Source: Aliisedimentitalea scapharcae (GTDB lineage: Bacteria; Pseudomonadota; Alphaproteobacteria; Rhodobacterales; Rhodobacteraceae). From it: a stretch of 64,000 nucleotides of DNA. Shown here piece after piece: positions 17,179 through 25,790 of this stretch. The DNA lies in the NCBI RefSeq assembly GCF_045277565.1, contig NZ_CP123584.1, forward strand, positions 620,001 through 684,000, in the 5' to 3' direction. How positions within the stretch are numbered: position 1 is the first letter of the stretch; each line of letters begins with the position of its first letter. The notes beneath the pieces were generated by a model that did not search any database, was not told the origin of the DNA, and saw only the letters and a list, made by a program, of their open reading frames with translations. A program made the position numbers and the translations under genes.

Positions 17179-18278
17179 TGAAATTTCTTAGCATCTTGGT
17201 ATTCTTGTTGGTCGCGCCGGCGTTCCTGTATGCGGCTCCGATCCGGCTCAAGGATCTTGTGGAATTTGATGGCGTCCGGGGCAACGATCTGGTGGGATAC
17301 GGGTTGGTCGTCGGGTTGAACGGAACCGGGGACGGGCTGCGGAATGCGCCCTTTACCGAAGAAATCATGTCCAACATTCTGGAACGCCTTGGTGTTAATG
17401 TGACGGGCGAACAGTTCCGGCCGAAAAATGTGGCTGCTGTTTTTGTCACCGCCACGCTGCCTCCTTTTTCCAGAGTGGGTGGTCAGATTGACGTTACGGT
17501 TTCTGCGATCGGGGATTCAAAGAGTTTGTTGGGCGGCACATTGATCATGACGCCATTGAATGCGGCAGATGGTCAAATATACGCGGTCGCCCAGGGAACC
17601 ATTCTTGCTGGTGGCGCTGTAGCAGAAGGGGATGCAGCGACGATTACCCAGGGTGTACCTACCGCCGGGGTGATCCCGTCTGGTGCACGGGTGGAACGTG
17701 AAATCGAATTTGACCTTTCGTCTCTGACCACACTGCGATTGGCGCTTCGTGATCCGGATTTTACCACCGCTGGACGCATTGAACGTGCGGTCAATGGTGA
17801 GTTCGGCCGGAGCATTGCCATTATGCGGGATTCCGGGACGGTCGAATTGGATATCAATGCCACTCGGGAAATTTCTCCGGCGCATGCCATCGGGAGGATC
17901 GAGAACATCCTGGTTCAGCCAGAGCGGAAAGCCAGAGTTGTGGTTGATCAACGATCCGGCACGATTGTCATGGGCGCAGATGTACAATTGTCGCGGGTGG
18001 CAGTCTCTCAAGGAAACCTGACATTGCGGGTCGAAGAAGCGCCAGTCGTCGTACAGCCCAATCCGTTTGCGGAAGGACGAACCGTTGTCGTGCCGAGAAC
18101 CGGTGTCGCGCTTGATGAGGAAGAAGGAATCGCTTTGGCAGAAGTTCCAGAAAGCACCAGCCTGTCCCAGGTTGTCTCCGGATTGAACGCCTTGGGGGTA
18201 TCTCCGCGGGACATGATCGACATCCTGAAAAGCTTGAAAGCTGCAGGTGCGTTGCATGCCGAGTTTATAGTTCGGTAA
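17178..18278 (+). CDS. flgI: Flagellar P-ring protein FlgI
   Basis: 366 residues with a Sec signal peptide (hydrophobic FLSILVFLLVAPAFLYA, cleavage probably just after). The mature start PIRLKDLVEFDGVRGNDLVG, then YGLVVGLNGTGDGLRNAPFT, is the FlgI signature. FlgI forms the P ring around the rod in the peptidoglycan layer. The ATG at 17178 overlaps the flgL stop; a GTG at 17175 is possible. It is the last flagellar gene here; flgH and flgA are elsewhere. After its stop, 160 bases hold no gene before the bhcR stop. Confidence 0.93.
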   Translation: MKFLSILVFLLVAPAFLYAAPIRLKDLVEFDGVRGNDLVGYGLVVGLNGTGDGLRNAPFTEEIMSNILERLGVNVTGEQFRPKNVAAVFVTATLPPFSRVGGQIDVTVSAIGDSKSLLGGTLIMTPLNAADGQIYAVAQGTILAGGAVAEGDAATITQGVPTAGVIPSGARVEREIEFDLSSLTTLRLALRDPDFTTAGRIERAVNGEFGRSIAIMRDSGTVELDINATREISPAHAIGRIENILVQPERKARVVVDQRSGTIVMGADVQLSRVAVSQGNLTLRVEEAPVVVQPNPFAEGRTVVVPRTGVALDEEEGIALAEVPESTSLSQVVSGLNALGVSPRDMIDILKSLKAAGALHAEFIVR

Positions 18279-18439
18279 GGCAGGCCATGAATTCGGTCTT
18301 GTAGATGAACGAATTGACAGGCCAGTTGGGGTGCAGCTCAGGGACGCCGATTTGAGGAAGGGCCCACCGGGGAGCGGTCGGTGATCGCCTGTCACAGTCG
18401 GGCAGGATCTCGTCGGGTCCAAAGTTTGGGCTGACGGGT

Positions 18440-19282
18440 CTAACCGGATAACAGGCTTCGGAGCCCCAAACGCGGGCCGCCGATGGATTGCGACAAGGAT
18501 TCTGCGGCATCCCGCACCCGAGCACCAAAATCCGCGATCATGGGCTTGGTGACCCGGTGTGTGGGTCCCGAGACCGATATCCCAGCCACAGCCTCACCAT
18601 AGACATTCAATATGGGGGCCGCGATGCATCGCATGCCTTCGGTGCGCTCTTCATCATCTACGGCATACCCGCGGGTTCGGATGTCCGACAGGTCCCGGCG
18701 CAAGGCATGTTCTGTGGTCAGAGTATGAGGCGTGAAATTGGACAAGCCACGTTTAACGAGTGAATCAATGCGGTTTTCGGGAGCGCAAGCCAAGAGCGCC
18801 TTGCCAATCCCGGAGGCATGGAGCGGAGATAATGTGCCCGGCGGGAAAAAGGCCCGGATCGAAAAGTGGGTCTCGACTTGGGAAAGGAACAAGACTTCGC
18901 TGCCTTTTTCTATCCCCAAATTCGCGGTTTCACCTGTCTCCTCCATCAGCGCGCGCATCACGGGGCGGGCCCGTTCTACAACGCTGGTTTTGCGCAGGAA
19001 TGCAGATCCCAGTCGAAAGGTTGTAGCCCCAATATGCCACGTCTGGTCACCGGCATCCATTTCGGCGGCACCGCGCAACTCCAAAGTGGTCAGGATGCGA
19101 TAGATCGTTGCAGGCGACTGATCCAACGCGGTGGCTATTTCTGTCAACGTCTGTCCGTTGCCATGGGCCAGTTGTTCAAGCACATCCAGCGCCCGATCCA
19201 GGGATTGGATGCGGTTTTTTTCAGATTGATCATGAAACGCCTTGGGGCGCCCGCGTTGGCGGCTAGAAGAGGACATGAACAT
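18440..19282 (-). CDS. bhcR: IclR-family regulator of the beta-hydroxyaspartate cycle (BhcR-like)
   Basis: 280 residues. An N-terminal winged helix (SLDRALDVLEQLAHGNGQTL, then TEIATALDQSPATIYRILTTLE) is followed by an IclR effector domain with GIGKALLAC and the segment TEGMRCIAAPILNVYGEAVA. The start could be the ATG at 19282 or the one at 19276; neither has a strong ribosome site. It is divergent from bhcABCD, the arrangement known for BhcR in Paracoccus, which senses glyoxylate. Two dyads in the AT-rich intergenic region are candidate operators. It is convergent with flgI. Confidence 0.88.
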   Translation of the reverse strand: MFMSSSSRQRGRPKAFHDQSEKNRIQSLDRALDVLEQLAHGNGQTLTEIATALDQSPATIYRILTTLELRGAAEMDAGDQTWHIGATTFRLGSAFLRKTSVVERARPVMRALMEETGETANLGIEKGSEVLFLSQVETHFSIRAFFPPGTLSPLHASGIGKALLACAPENRIDSLVKRGLSNFTPHTLTTEHALRRDLSDIRTRGYAVDDEERTEGMRCIAAPILNVYGEAVAGISVSGPTHRVTKPMIADFGARVRDAAESLSQSIGGPRLGLRSLLSG

Positions 19283-19300
19283 ATCTTTCGGTTCTCAACT

Positions 19301-19317
19301 ACAATGGCGAACATTGT
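19301..19317. promoter_or_regulatory. Inverted repeat ACAATG-N5-CATTGT in the bhcR-bhcA region
   Basis: Perfect 6-base arms at 19301-19306 and 19312-19317, 18 bases upstream of the bhcR start. It is one of two dyads in the 191-base divergent region and a candidate BhcR operator or autoregulatory site. The whole region 19320-19430 is unusually AT-rich for this chromosome, as expected for a promoter. Confidence 0.45.
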
Positions 19318-19320
19318 CAT

Positions 19321-19333
19321 GAAATATTATTTC
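19321..19333. promoter_or_regulatory. IclR-type palindrome GAAATA-T-TATTTC
   Basis: A perfect odd-centred palindrome at 19321-19333, four bases after the first dyad. Its GAAAT...ATTTC core resembles the IclR operator core (GGAAATNATTTCC), so it is the better of the two candidate BhcR sites. It lies 140 bases before bhcA. Confidence 0.45.
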
Positions 19334-19473
19334 TATCAATGAAAAAATCCAACCATCAGAAAATAAACAGTTAAATGCAAAAATTCATATTATGAAAATC
19401 TTTTTCAAAAAAATTGCCACTGTGAAGTCTACCTGTCAGGTTCTGTGTGACACCTGCACAGGAGGGCAGAAAG

Positions 19474-20664
19474 ATGAGCTTTCAGAACCCGGTTTTCATT
19501 CCCGGACCGACCAATATGCCAGAAGCATTGCGTCGGGCCGTAGATATGCCGACCTTGGATCACCGGTCGTCGCTGTTTGCCGAAATACTTCATCCGGCGC
19601 GCGAGGGCGTGAAGCACGTCCTAAAGAGTGCGACCGCTGAGATCTTCTTCTTTCCCTCGACTGGCACAGGGGGGTGGGAAACTGCTCTGACCAATACGCT
19701 CAGCCCGGGTGACAAGGTGCTGGCAGCCCGCAATGGTATGTTCAGCCACCGATGGATTGATATGTGCCAACGGCATGGGCTCGTATTGCAGGTTGTCGAG
19801 ACGCCATGGGGCGAAGGCATTCCGGCGGACAGATTCTGTGAAATCCTGACGGCTGACACAAGCCATGAGATCAAGGTGGTGCTGGCGACGCACAATGAAA
19901 CGGCAACGGGGGTGAAATCCGATATTGCGGCCATCCGTGCTGCGTTGGATGCTGCCAACCACCCGGCCATGTTGTATGTCGATGGGGTTAGTTCGATCGC
20001 GTCGATGGATTTCCGGATGGATGACTGGGGCGTTGATGTCGCTGTCACAGGGTCACAAAAGGGATTCATGCTGCCAGCCGGGTTGGCCATTGTCGGGTTC
20101 TCGCCAAAGGCCATGCAGGCGGTTGAAACGGCGACGTTGCCACGGACGTTTTTTGACATTCGAGACATGGGAAAGTCCTATGCTGCCAATGGCTATCCTT
20201 ACACCCCCGCTGTGGGGTTGTTGAATGGGCTGAACCAAAGCTGTGGCATGTTGAAAGCCGAGGGACTGGAGAACGTCTTTGCCCGTCACCGGCGGATTGC
20301 TGATGGGATCCGGGCCGCGGTCCATGCTTGGGGTCTGCGCTTGTGTGCGGCATCCCCCGATCTCTACTCGGACAGCGTCAGCGCCATCTGCACGCCCGAT
20401 GGGTTCAATGCCACCAATATCGTGACCCACGCGGCCGACACCTATGGCGTCGCCTTTGGCGTCGGCCTGGGCGATGTGGCGGGGAAGGTCTTTCGTATTG
20501 GACACCTGGGGATGCTCACCGACGTCATGGCTTTGTCGGGAATTGCGACGGCTGAAATGTGCATGGCTGATCTGGGGCTGGACATCCAATTGGGATCAGG
20601 GGTTGCGGCTGCGCAAGAGGTCTATCGGGCCACCGCCGCGCACCCGGTCCGGGCCGCCGCGTGA
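19474..20664 (+). CDS. bhcA: Aspartate-glyoxylate aminotransferase BhcA
   Basis: 396 residues from the ATG at 19474 (GGAGGG 9 bases upstream). It is a fold-type I, class V PLP aminotransferase of the alanine/serine-glyoxylate group: FIPGPTNMPEALRRA opening, STGTGGWE phosphate-site loop, YVDGVSSIASMDF and the PLP lysine Lys196 in VTGSQKGFMLPAGL. In the beta-hydroxyaspartate cycle BhcA transfers an amino group from aspartate to glyoxylate, giving oxaloacetate and glycine. The neighbouring bhcB, bhcC and bhcD distinguish it from photorespiratory serine-glyoxylate aminotransferase. The stop overlaps the region preceding bhcB. Confidence 0.92.
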   Translation: MSFQNPVFIPGPTNMPEALRRAVDMPTLDHRSSLFAEILHPAREGVKHVLKSATAEIFFFPSTGTGGWETALTNTLSPGDKVLAARNGMFSHRWIDMCQRHGLVLQVVETPWGEGIPADRFCEILTADTSHEIKVVLATHNETATGVKSDIAAIRAALDAANHPAMLYVDGVSSIASMDFRMDDWGVDVAVTGSQKGFMLPAGLAIVGFSPKAMQAVETATLPRTFFDIRDMGKSYAANGYPYTPAVGLLNGLNQSCGMLKAEGLENVFARHRRIADGIRAAVHAWGLRLCAASPDLYSDSVSAICTPDGFNATNIVTHAADTYGVAFGVGLGDVAGKVFRIGHLGMLTDVMALSGIATAEMCMADLGLDIQLGSGVAAAQEVYRATAAHPVRAAA

Positions 20665-20678
20665 TGAAGGATGCACCA

Positions 20679-21632
20679 ATGATCATTCCTACAATCGAGG
20701 ATATGCAAACTGCCCGGGAACGGATTAAGCCACATGTACATGTGACGCCTGTTCTCACCTCATCCTTTATCAATGATCTGACCGGAGCCGAACTGTTCTT
20801 TAAGTGCGAGAACTTTCAAAAGGCGGCGGCGTTCAAAGTGCGCGGTGCCTGCAATGCGGTGTTTGGTCTGACCGAAGCAGAGGCGGCGCGGGGCGTTGCC
20901 ACACATTCCAGCGGCAACCACGCGCTCAGCCTCAGCTATGCGGCGGGTCGGCGGGGGATTCCCTGTCACGTGGTGATGCCGCGCACGGCACCTCAGGCCA
21001 AAAAGGACGCGGTTGTCGGCTATGGTGGTGAGATAACCGAATGCGCGCCATCCACATCATCACGAGAAGCGGTGTTCGCTGACGTCCAGGCCCGGACTGG
21101 TGCGGATTTTGTACACCCCTATAACGACCCTCGCGTGATTGCAGGACAGGCAACCTGTTCCGCCGAGCTGTTGGAACAGGTTGCGAGATTGGATGCGGTG
21201 ATCGCACCTATTGGCGGCGGAGGGATGATTTCCGGAACCTGCCTGACACTGTCCAATCTCGCCCCGGAGATCGAAATATTTGCGGCAGAGCCCGAACAGG
21301 CAGACGATGCGGCGCGTTCATTTCGGGCGGGACATATCATAGCGGATGATGCGCCTGTGACCGTGGCAGATGGGCTCAAAGTGCCTCTCAAGGAGCTGAC
21401 CTGGCATTTTGTCAGCACCCATGTGAGCGACATTCTGACAGTTACCGAACAGGAAATCGTTGATGCCATGCGCCTTATGTGGGCGCGCATGAAAATCGTG
21501 GCCGAGCCGTCATCGGCGGTGCCTTTGGCCTGTGTGCTGAAACACCCGGAGCTGTTCCGGGGCAAGCGGGTCGGGGTGATCGTGACTGGCGGGAATGTAG
21601 ATTTGGGCAAGCTGCCCTGGATGGAGGGATAG
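20679..21632 (+). CDS. bhcB: Beta-hydroxyaspartate dehydratase BhcB
   Basis: 317 residues from the ATG at 20679, which has AAGGA 7 bases upstream; an in-frame ATG at 20664 overlapping the bhcA stop lacks a ribosome site. It is a fold-type II PLP enzyme like serine/threonine dehydratase: lysine in AAAFKVRGACNAV, SSGNHALSLSYA and the glycine loop IGGGGMISGT. BhcB dehydrates erythro-beta-hydroxyaspartate to iminosuccinate. It abuts bhcC directly (stop at 21632, next ATG at 21633). Confidence 0.92.
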   Translation: MIIPTIEDMQTARERIKPHVHVTPVLTSSFINDLTGAELFFKCENFQKAAAFKVRGACNAVFGLTEAEAARGVATHSSGNHALSLSYAAGRRGIPCHVVMPRTAPQAKKDAVVGYGGEITECAPSTSSREAVFADVQARTGADFVHPYNDPRVIAGQATCSAELLEQVARLDAVIAPIGGGGMISGTCLTLSNLAPEIEIFAAEPEQADDAARSFRAGHIIADDAPVTVADGLKVPLKELTWHFVSTHVSDILTVTEQEIVDAMRLMWARMKIVAEPSSAVPLACVLKHPELFRGKRVGVIVTGGNVDLGKLPWMEG

Positions 21633-22793
21633 ATGAAACACGTAGATATCGCCGAGTTGGAAGTGGGTTTTGACGTTCCTGCCTTGCCCGGCATGGACGA
21701 AGCAGACATCCAGACACCCTGTCTGATCCTGGATTTGGATGCGTTGGAACGCAACATCAGCAAAATGGGCAACTATGCGCGTGAGCACGGAATGCGCCAT
21801 CGGGTGCACGGCAAGATGCACAAATCGGTAGATGTGGCCAAACTTCAGGAAAAGCTGGGCGGCGCAGTGGGTGTTTGTTGTCAAAAGGTGAGCGAAGCCG
21901 AAGTGTTCGCGCGGGGTGGGATCAAGGATGTGTTGGTGTCAAACCAGGTGCGCGACCCGATCAAGATCGATCGGCTGGCGCAGTTGCCCAAGCTGGGGGC
22001 ACGGATCATTGTCTGCGTGGATGACATCGACAATATTGCTGATCTGTCAGCGGCGGCGAAGTCGCACGGCACCGAACTGGAAGTCTTTGTCGAAATCGAC
22101 TGTGGGGCGGGCCGATGTGGCGTAACCACTGCCGAGGCCGTCGTCCAGATTGCCCAGGCAGCTGATACCGCGGAGGCGCTGAAATTCACCGGTGTTCAGG
22201 CCTATCAAGGTGCCATGCAGCACATGGATAGCTATGCTGATCGCAAGACCAAACTGGACCTCGCCATTGCCCAGGTCAAAGAGGCAGTCGCGGCGTTGAA
22301 GACGGCCGGGTTGGAGCCTGAGCTGGTATCGGGAGGCGGCACGGGATCGTATTACTTTGAGAGTAATTCCGGTGTCTTCAATGAGCTTCAATGCGGATCC
22401 TATGCGTTCATGGATGCTGATTATGGTCGAATTCTGGACAGCCAAGGCCAGAGGATTGATCAGGGGGAATGGGAAAATGCGTTGTTCATCCTGACCTCGG
22501 TGATGAGCCATGCCAAGGCGGACAAGGCAATTGTGGATGCCGGTCTCAAGGCACAGTCTATGGACAGTGGTCTGCCTGTCATTTTTGGGCGCGATGATGT
22601 GGAATATCTGAAATGTTCGGATGAGCATGGTGTTGTCGGTGATCCACAAGGCGTTCTGTCGGTCAATGACAAGCTGAGACTGGTGCCTGGGCATTGCGAT
22701 CCGACCTGTAACGTACACGATTGGTATGTGGGTGTGCGCGGCGGCAAAGTCGAAACGTTGTGGCCGGTTTCGGCACGCGGAAAGGCCTATTGA
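21633..22793 (+). CDS. bhcC: Beta-hydroxyaspartate aldolase BhcC
   Basis: 386 residues, fold-type III PLP enzyme of the D-threonine aldolase / D-serine dehydratase-like family. It has DIQTPCLILDLDALERNI, the PLP-lysine region HRVHGKMHKSVDVAKLQ, SGGGTGSYYF phosphate loop and the C-terminal metal site PGHCDPTCNVHDWY. BhcC condenses glyoxylate and glycine to (2R,3S)-beta-hydroxyaspartate. The stop codon lies at the edge of a tight hairpin and terminator that separate it from bhcD. Confidence 0.93.
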   Translation: MKHVDIAELEVGFDVPALPGMDEADIQTPCLILDLDALERNISKMGNYAREHGMRHRVHGKMHKSVDVAKLQEKLGGAVGVCCQKVSEAEVFARGGIKDVLVSNQVRDPIKIDRLAQLPKLGARIIVCVDDIDNIADLSAAAKSHGTELEVFVEIDCGAGRCGVTTAEAVVQIAQAADTAEALKFTGVQAYQGAMQHMDSYADRKTKLDLAIAQVKEAVAALKTAGLEPELVSGGGTGSYYFESNSGVFNELQCGSYAFMDADYGRILDSQGQRIDQGEWENALFILTSVMSHAKADKAIVDAGLKAQSMDSGLPVIFGRDDVEYLKCSDEHGVVGDPQGVLSVNDKLRLVPGHCDPTCNVHDWYVGVRGGKVETLWPVSARGKAY

Positions 22794-22810
22794 CCGCGCT
22801 GACGCGCGGT
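22793..22810 (+). promoter_or_regulatory. Stem-loop at the bhcC stop codon
   Basis: ACCGCGC (22793-22799) and GCGCGGT (22804-22810) form a perfect 7-base stem with a TGAC loop, starting in the stop codon. It is immediately followed by the terminator-like hairpin at 22812. It could stabilise the upstream bhcABC message. Confidence 0.5.
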
Positions 22811-22811
22811 G

Positions 22812-22832
22812 CCTCCGGCGGAGGTATTTTTT
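22812..22832 (+). terminator. Rho-independent terminator-like hairpin between bhcC and bhcD
   Basis: CCTCC-GGC-GGAGG at 22812-22824 is followed by TATTTTTT. The sequence GCCTCCGGCGGAGGTATTTTT is, from memory, a frequent intergenic terminator-like element in Rhodobacteraceae genomes. Inside the bhc operon it would reduce transcription of bhcD relative to bhcABC. Confidence 0.7.
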
Positions 22833-22907
22833 ACCAGAAAGAAGCTGCAGGTCAGTGCCTTGGATCAACCCGAGTGCTGGCCGGCTGCGCAGGACAAGGA
22901 TAGAGCC

Positions 22908-23873
22908 ATGTGGATTGTACCCGAAGCTGAAATCGCCGGGTTGCTGGGGCGGCAGGAGAGTTTTGATGCGGTCGAGGCCGTGTTCGCCGCGATGGCCCGG
23001 GGAGATGCCTATAATTTTCCGGTCATCCGCGAGTCGATTGGTCACGCCGATGCATTATATGGTTTCAAAAGCGGCTTTGATCGGACCGGATTGTCATTGG
23101 GGTTGAAATCGGGTGGCTATTGGCCAGGCAATGAGGCGCGGGGGCTGACCAATCACCAATCGACTGTGTTTCTGTTTGATGCGGACACAGGTCAGGCCAA
23201 GGCCGTCGTCGGTGGCAACCTGTTGACGGCCTTGCGGACAGCGGCAGCGTCGGCCGTGTCGATCAAACACCTGGCTCGCGCCGATGCGCGGGTTCTGGGC
23301 ATGATCGGTGCGGGCCATCAGTCGGCGTTTCAGTTGCGGGCCGCAGTGGAGCAGCGCGACTTTGAAAAGATCGTCGGCTGGAATCTGCATCCTGAAATGT
23401 TGAGCCGCCTTGACGATGTTGCCAATGAGGTCGGTCTTCCCTTTGAAGCCGTGAGCCTGGATGAGTTGGGCGCACAGTCAGATGTTATCATTTCGATCAC
23501 GTCGAGTTTCGCGCCAAGCCTGCGGGATGCACAGGTCAGGCCGGGCACGCATTTGGCGTGCATGGGGACGGATACAAAGGGCAAACAGGAAGTGGAGGCT
23601 TCATTGTTGACCCGTTCCAGGGTGTTTACTGACGAAATTGCACAGTCGATCACGATTGGTGAAGCGCAGCACGCGGTTGGCCAAGGGTTGATCGACGCAG
23701 AGCAGATCACGGAGATTGGCGCTGTGATCAATGGGACGCAAGCCGGGCGGCAAACGGCCAAGGATATTACATTGTTTGACGGAACAGGTGTCGGGTTGCA
23801 GGACCTGGCTGTGGCGTCGGCTGTTGTCGATCTGGCAATTGAACAGGGGATCGCCATCAAAGTTGCTTTGTAA
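22908..23873 (+). CDS. bhcD: Iminosuccinate reductase BhcD
   Basis: 321 residues from the ATG at 22908, with AAGGAT upstream; an open frame from 22809 is less likely because it starts inside the terminator. It belongs to the ornithine cyclodeaminase/mu-crystallin family: Rossmann motif GMIGAGHQSAFQLRA, ALRTAAASAVS, and the C-terminal GTGVGLQDLAVASAV. BhcD reduces iminosuccinate to L-aspartate with NAD(P)H, regenerating the amino donor for BhcA. It completes a full four-enzyme cycle converting two glyoxylate into oxaloacetate. It is separated from bhcC by a 114-base spacer with a terminator. Confidence 0.92.
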   Translation: MWIVPEAEIAGLLGRQESFDAVEAVFAAMARGDAYNFPVIRESIGHADALYGFKSGFDRTGLSLGLKSGGYWPGNEARGLTNHQSTVFLFDADTGQAKAVVGGNLLTALRTAAASAVSIKHLARADARVLGMIGAGHQSAFQLRAAVEQRDFEKIVGWNLHPEMLSRLDDVANEVGLPFEAVSLDELGAQSDVIISITSSFAPSLRDAQVRPGTHLACMGTDTKGKQEVEASLLTRSRVFTDEIAQSITIGEAQHAVGQGLIDAEQITEIGAVINGTQAGRQTAKDITLFDGTGVGLQDLAVASAVVDLAIEQGIAIKVAL

Positions 23874-23943
23874 AATAATCCGACGTCAACCGCAGGACGC
23901 AACGTGCCGGGATACCTGTGCTTGCCAGATGTGATCTATGATG

Positions 23944-23975
23944 CGTACAAACAGAACGTGTGGTCTGTTTGTACG
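23944..23975. promoter_or_regulatory. Strong operator-like dyad upstream of the AtuA-like gene
   Basis: CGTACAAACAGA (23944-23955) and TCTGTTTGTACG (23964-23975) are perfect 12-base inverted arms around an 8-base centre, 28 bases before the GTG start at 24004. The CAAACAGA...TCTGTTTG core looks like a TetR- or GntR-type operator. No T-tract follows, so a terminator for bhcD is less likely. Confidence 0.6.
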
Positions 23976-24003
23976 TGGATCATGAGACAAGCGGAGACCT
24001 GAT

Positions 24004-25779
24004 GTGACGAAAGCATTGCGAATTGGCGGGGCCTGCGGCTTTTGGGGGGAAACGGCTATGGCCACGCCCCAATTGCTGGCAGGCGATGGGGTCGATGTGC
24101 TGGTATATGACTACCTGGCCGAAATAACCATGTCGATATTGGCCCGTGCGCAACAGAAAAACCCGGAACGGGGGTATGCAACGGATTTTGTTGGCGGCGT
24201 TCTGGCCGACAGTCTGGACGAGATTGCCAAACAGGGTGTTCGGGTCTTGTCCAATGCCGGGGGTGTGAATCCCCAAGCCTGCGCGCAGGCTGTCCAAGCA
24301 TTGATCAAGGACAAGGGACTGTCGTTGAAAGTGGCGGTTGTCGAAGGCGATGACCTGATGGGCCGCTCTGCAGAGTTTGCTGACAAAACCGAAATGTTTT
24401 CAGGTGCGCCAATGCCGGGTGCGGACCGCATTTTGTCAATGAATGCCTATTTGGGGGCTTGGCCCATTGTTGCCGCGTTGAATGCAGGAGCTGATATCGT
24501 GATAACCGGGCGCTGTGTCGACAGTGCGCTGACCCTGGCTGCGTGCATTCATCGCTTTGGTTGGGAGAGCGATGCATATGATCAACTGGCAGCGGGCTCA
24601 TTGGCGGGGCACCTGTTGGAATGCGGGCCCCAGTCGACCGGCGGCAATTTTACCGATTGGCAATTGGCGGGAGATTTGGCCGGAATTGGGTATCCTGTGG
24701 TCGAGATCCAAGGCTGTGGTGACATGACTGTGACCAAACCAGCGGGTACCCAGGGTATCGTGTCTCCCGCAGCGGTCTGCGAACAGATGTTATACGAGAT
24801 TGGCGATCCGCAGGCATATGTTTTGCCCGATGTGATCTGTGACTTTTCGCAAGTCGTGTTGGAACAGGTCGGGTCCGAACGGGTTGCCGTACGGGGCGCC
24901 AAGGGGCGCGCGCCGACAGGGCAGGTCAAAGTTTCGGTCACTTGGTTAGATGGGTATCGCGCCGGATATCTTTTTCAGTTCAATGGCGTAAACGCCCGGC
25001 GCAAGGCGCAGAATTTTGCACGGATCGGATTGGACCGGGCCCAAAAAGCACTGCGCAAGATGGGGGGAGGGGACTATTCCGACGTCAGCATAGAAACCTT
25101 TGGCGGCCGACCGGGAGACGGCCCGTATGAGGAGATTGCGCTAAAGACCGCCGTGCGTCACCAAGATCCGCGGGCTGTGGGTCTGTTTTTGAAGGAATTG
25201 ATAGGGGCCGCTTTGGCGACACCACCCGGATTACACGGATTTACCGGCGCAGGACGTCCAAAGCCGTCTCCCGTCGTGGCGTTGTTTTCGTTTCTGGTCG
25301 ATAGCGAGATTTTGGACCAGCGTATTGAGATCGAAGGCCGTATGGAGCGGCCTGCGCACCGTGCCCATGGCCCTTCCACAGACACCTCTATGGATCGTTG
25401 CGTGCCACATGACGTGGATGGTCAGGCCGGTCCGACCGTGACGTGCCGGTTGGAGGAGCTCGCCTGGGCAAGATCCGGGGACAAGGGAGACAAGGCCAAT
25501 ATCGGTGTGATCGCGCGCCACCCTGATTATATGCCGTGGATTTGGAAGAGTTTGACGCCGCATGTCGTGACGCGCAGGTTCAAGGGAGAAATCAATGGGC
25601 CGGTTGAGCGGTTTTACTTGCCCGGGTCGGTTTCGATGAACATCCTGTTGCATGAGGCGCTGGGCGGAGGTGGGGTGTCAAGTTTGCGCAATGACTCTCA
25701 GGCCAAAAGCTTCGCTCAGGTGTTGTTGGATCTGCCCGTGAATATCCCGGAACACCTGCTGCACTGCAAACCGGGATAA
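24004..25779 (+). CDS. AtuA-like protein (DUF1446, acyclic terpene utilisation family)
   Basis: 591 residues from a GTG at 24004 (GGAG upstream). Residues 1-445 match the AtuA N-terminal domain: IGGACGFWGE, GGVLADSL, the SNAGGVNP loop and ITGRCVDSALTLAA. A C-terminal AtuA-type domain has LAWARSGDKGDKANIGVIAR. In Pseudomonas AtuA is required for citronellol/geraniol degradation, but its reaction is not firmly known and most homologues occur in other acyl-CoA pathways. No other atu/liu gene is nearby. It lies 130 bases after bhcD, behind a strong dyad, so it is probably a separate transcription unit. Function in this organism unknown. Confidence 0.82.
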   Translation: MTKALRIGGACGFWGETAMATPQLLAGDGVDVLVYDYLAEITMSILARAQQKNPERGYATDFVGGVLADSLDEIAKQGVRVLSNAGGVNPQACAQAVQALIKDKGLSLKVAVVEGDDLMGRSAEFADKTEMFSGAPMPGADRILSMNAYLGAWPIVAALNAGADIVITGRCVDSALTLAACIHRFGWESDAYDQLAAGSLAGHLLECGPQSTGGNFTDWQLAGDLAGIGYPVVEIQGCGDMTVTKPAGTQGIVSPAAVCEQMLYEIGDPQAYVLPDVICDFSQVVLEQVGSERVAVRGAKGRAPTGQVKVSVTWLDGYRAGYLFQFNGVNARRKAQNFARIGLDRAQKALRKMGGGDYSDVSIETFGGRPGDGPYEEIALKTAVRHQDPRAVGLFLKELIGAALATPPGLHGFTGAGRPKPSPVVALFSFLVDSEILDQRIEIEGRMERPAHRAHGPSTDTSMDRCVPHDVDGQAGPTVTCRLEELAWARSGDKGDKANIGVIARHPDYMPWIWKSLTPHVVTRRFKGEINGPVERFYLPGSVSMNILLHEALGGGGVSSLRNDSQAKSFAQVLLDLPVNIPEHLLHCKPG

Positions 25780-25790
25780 CGCGTTCTCGA

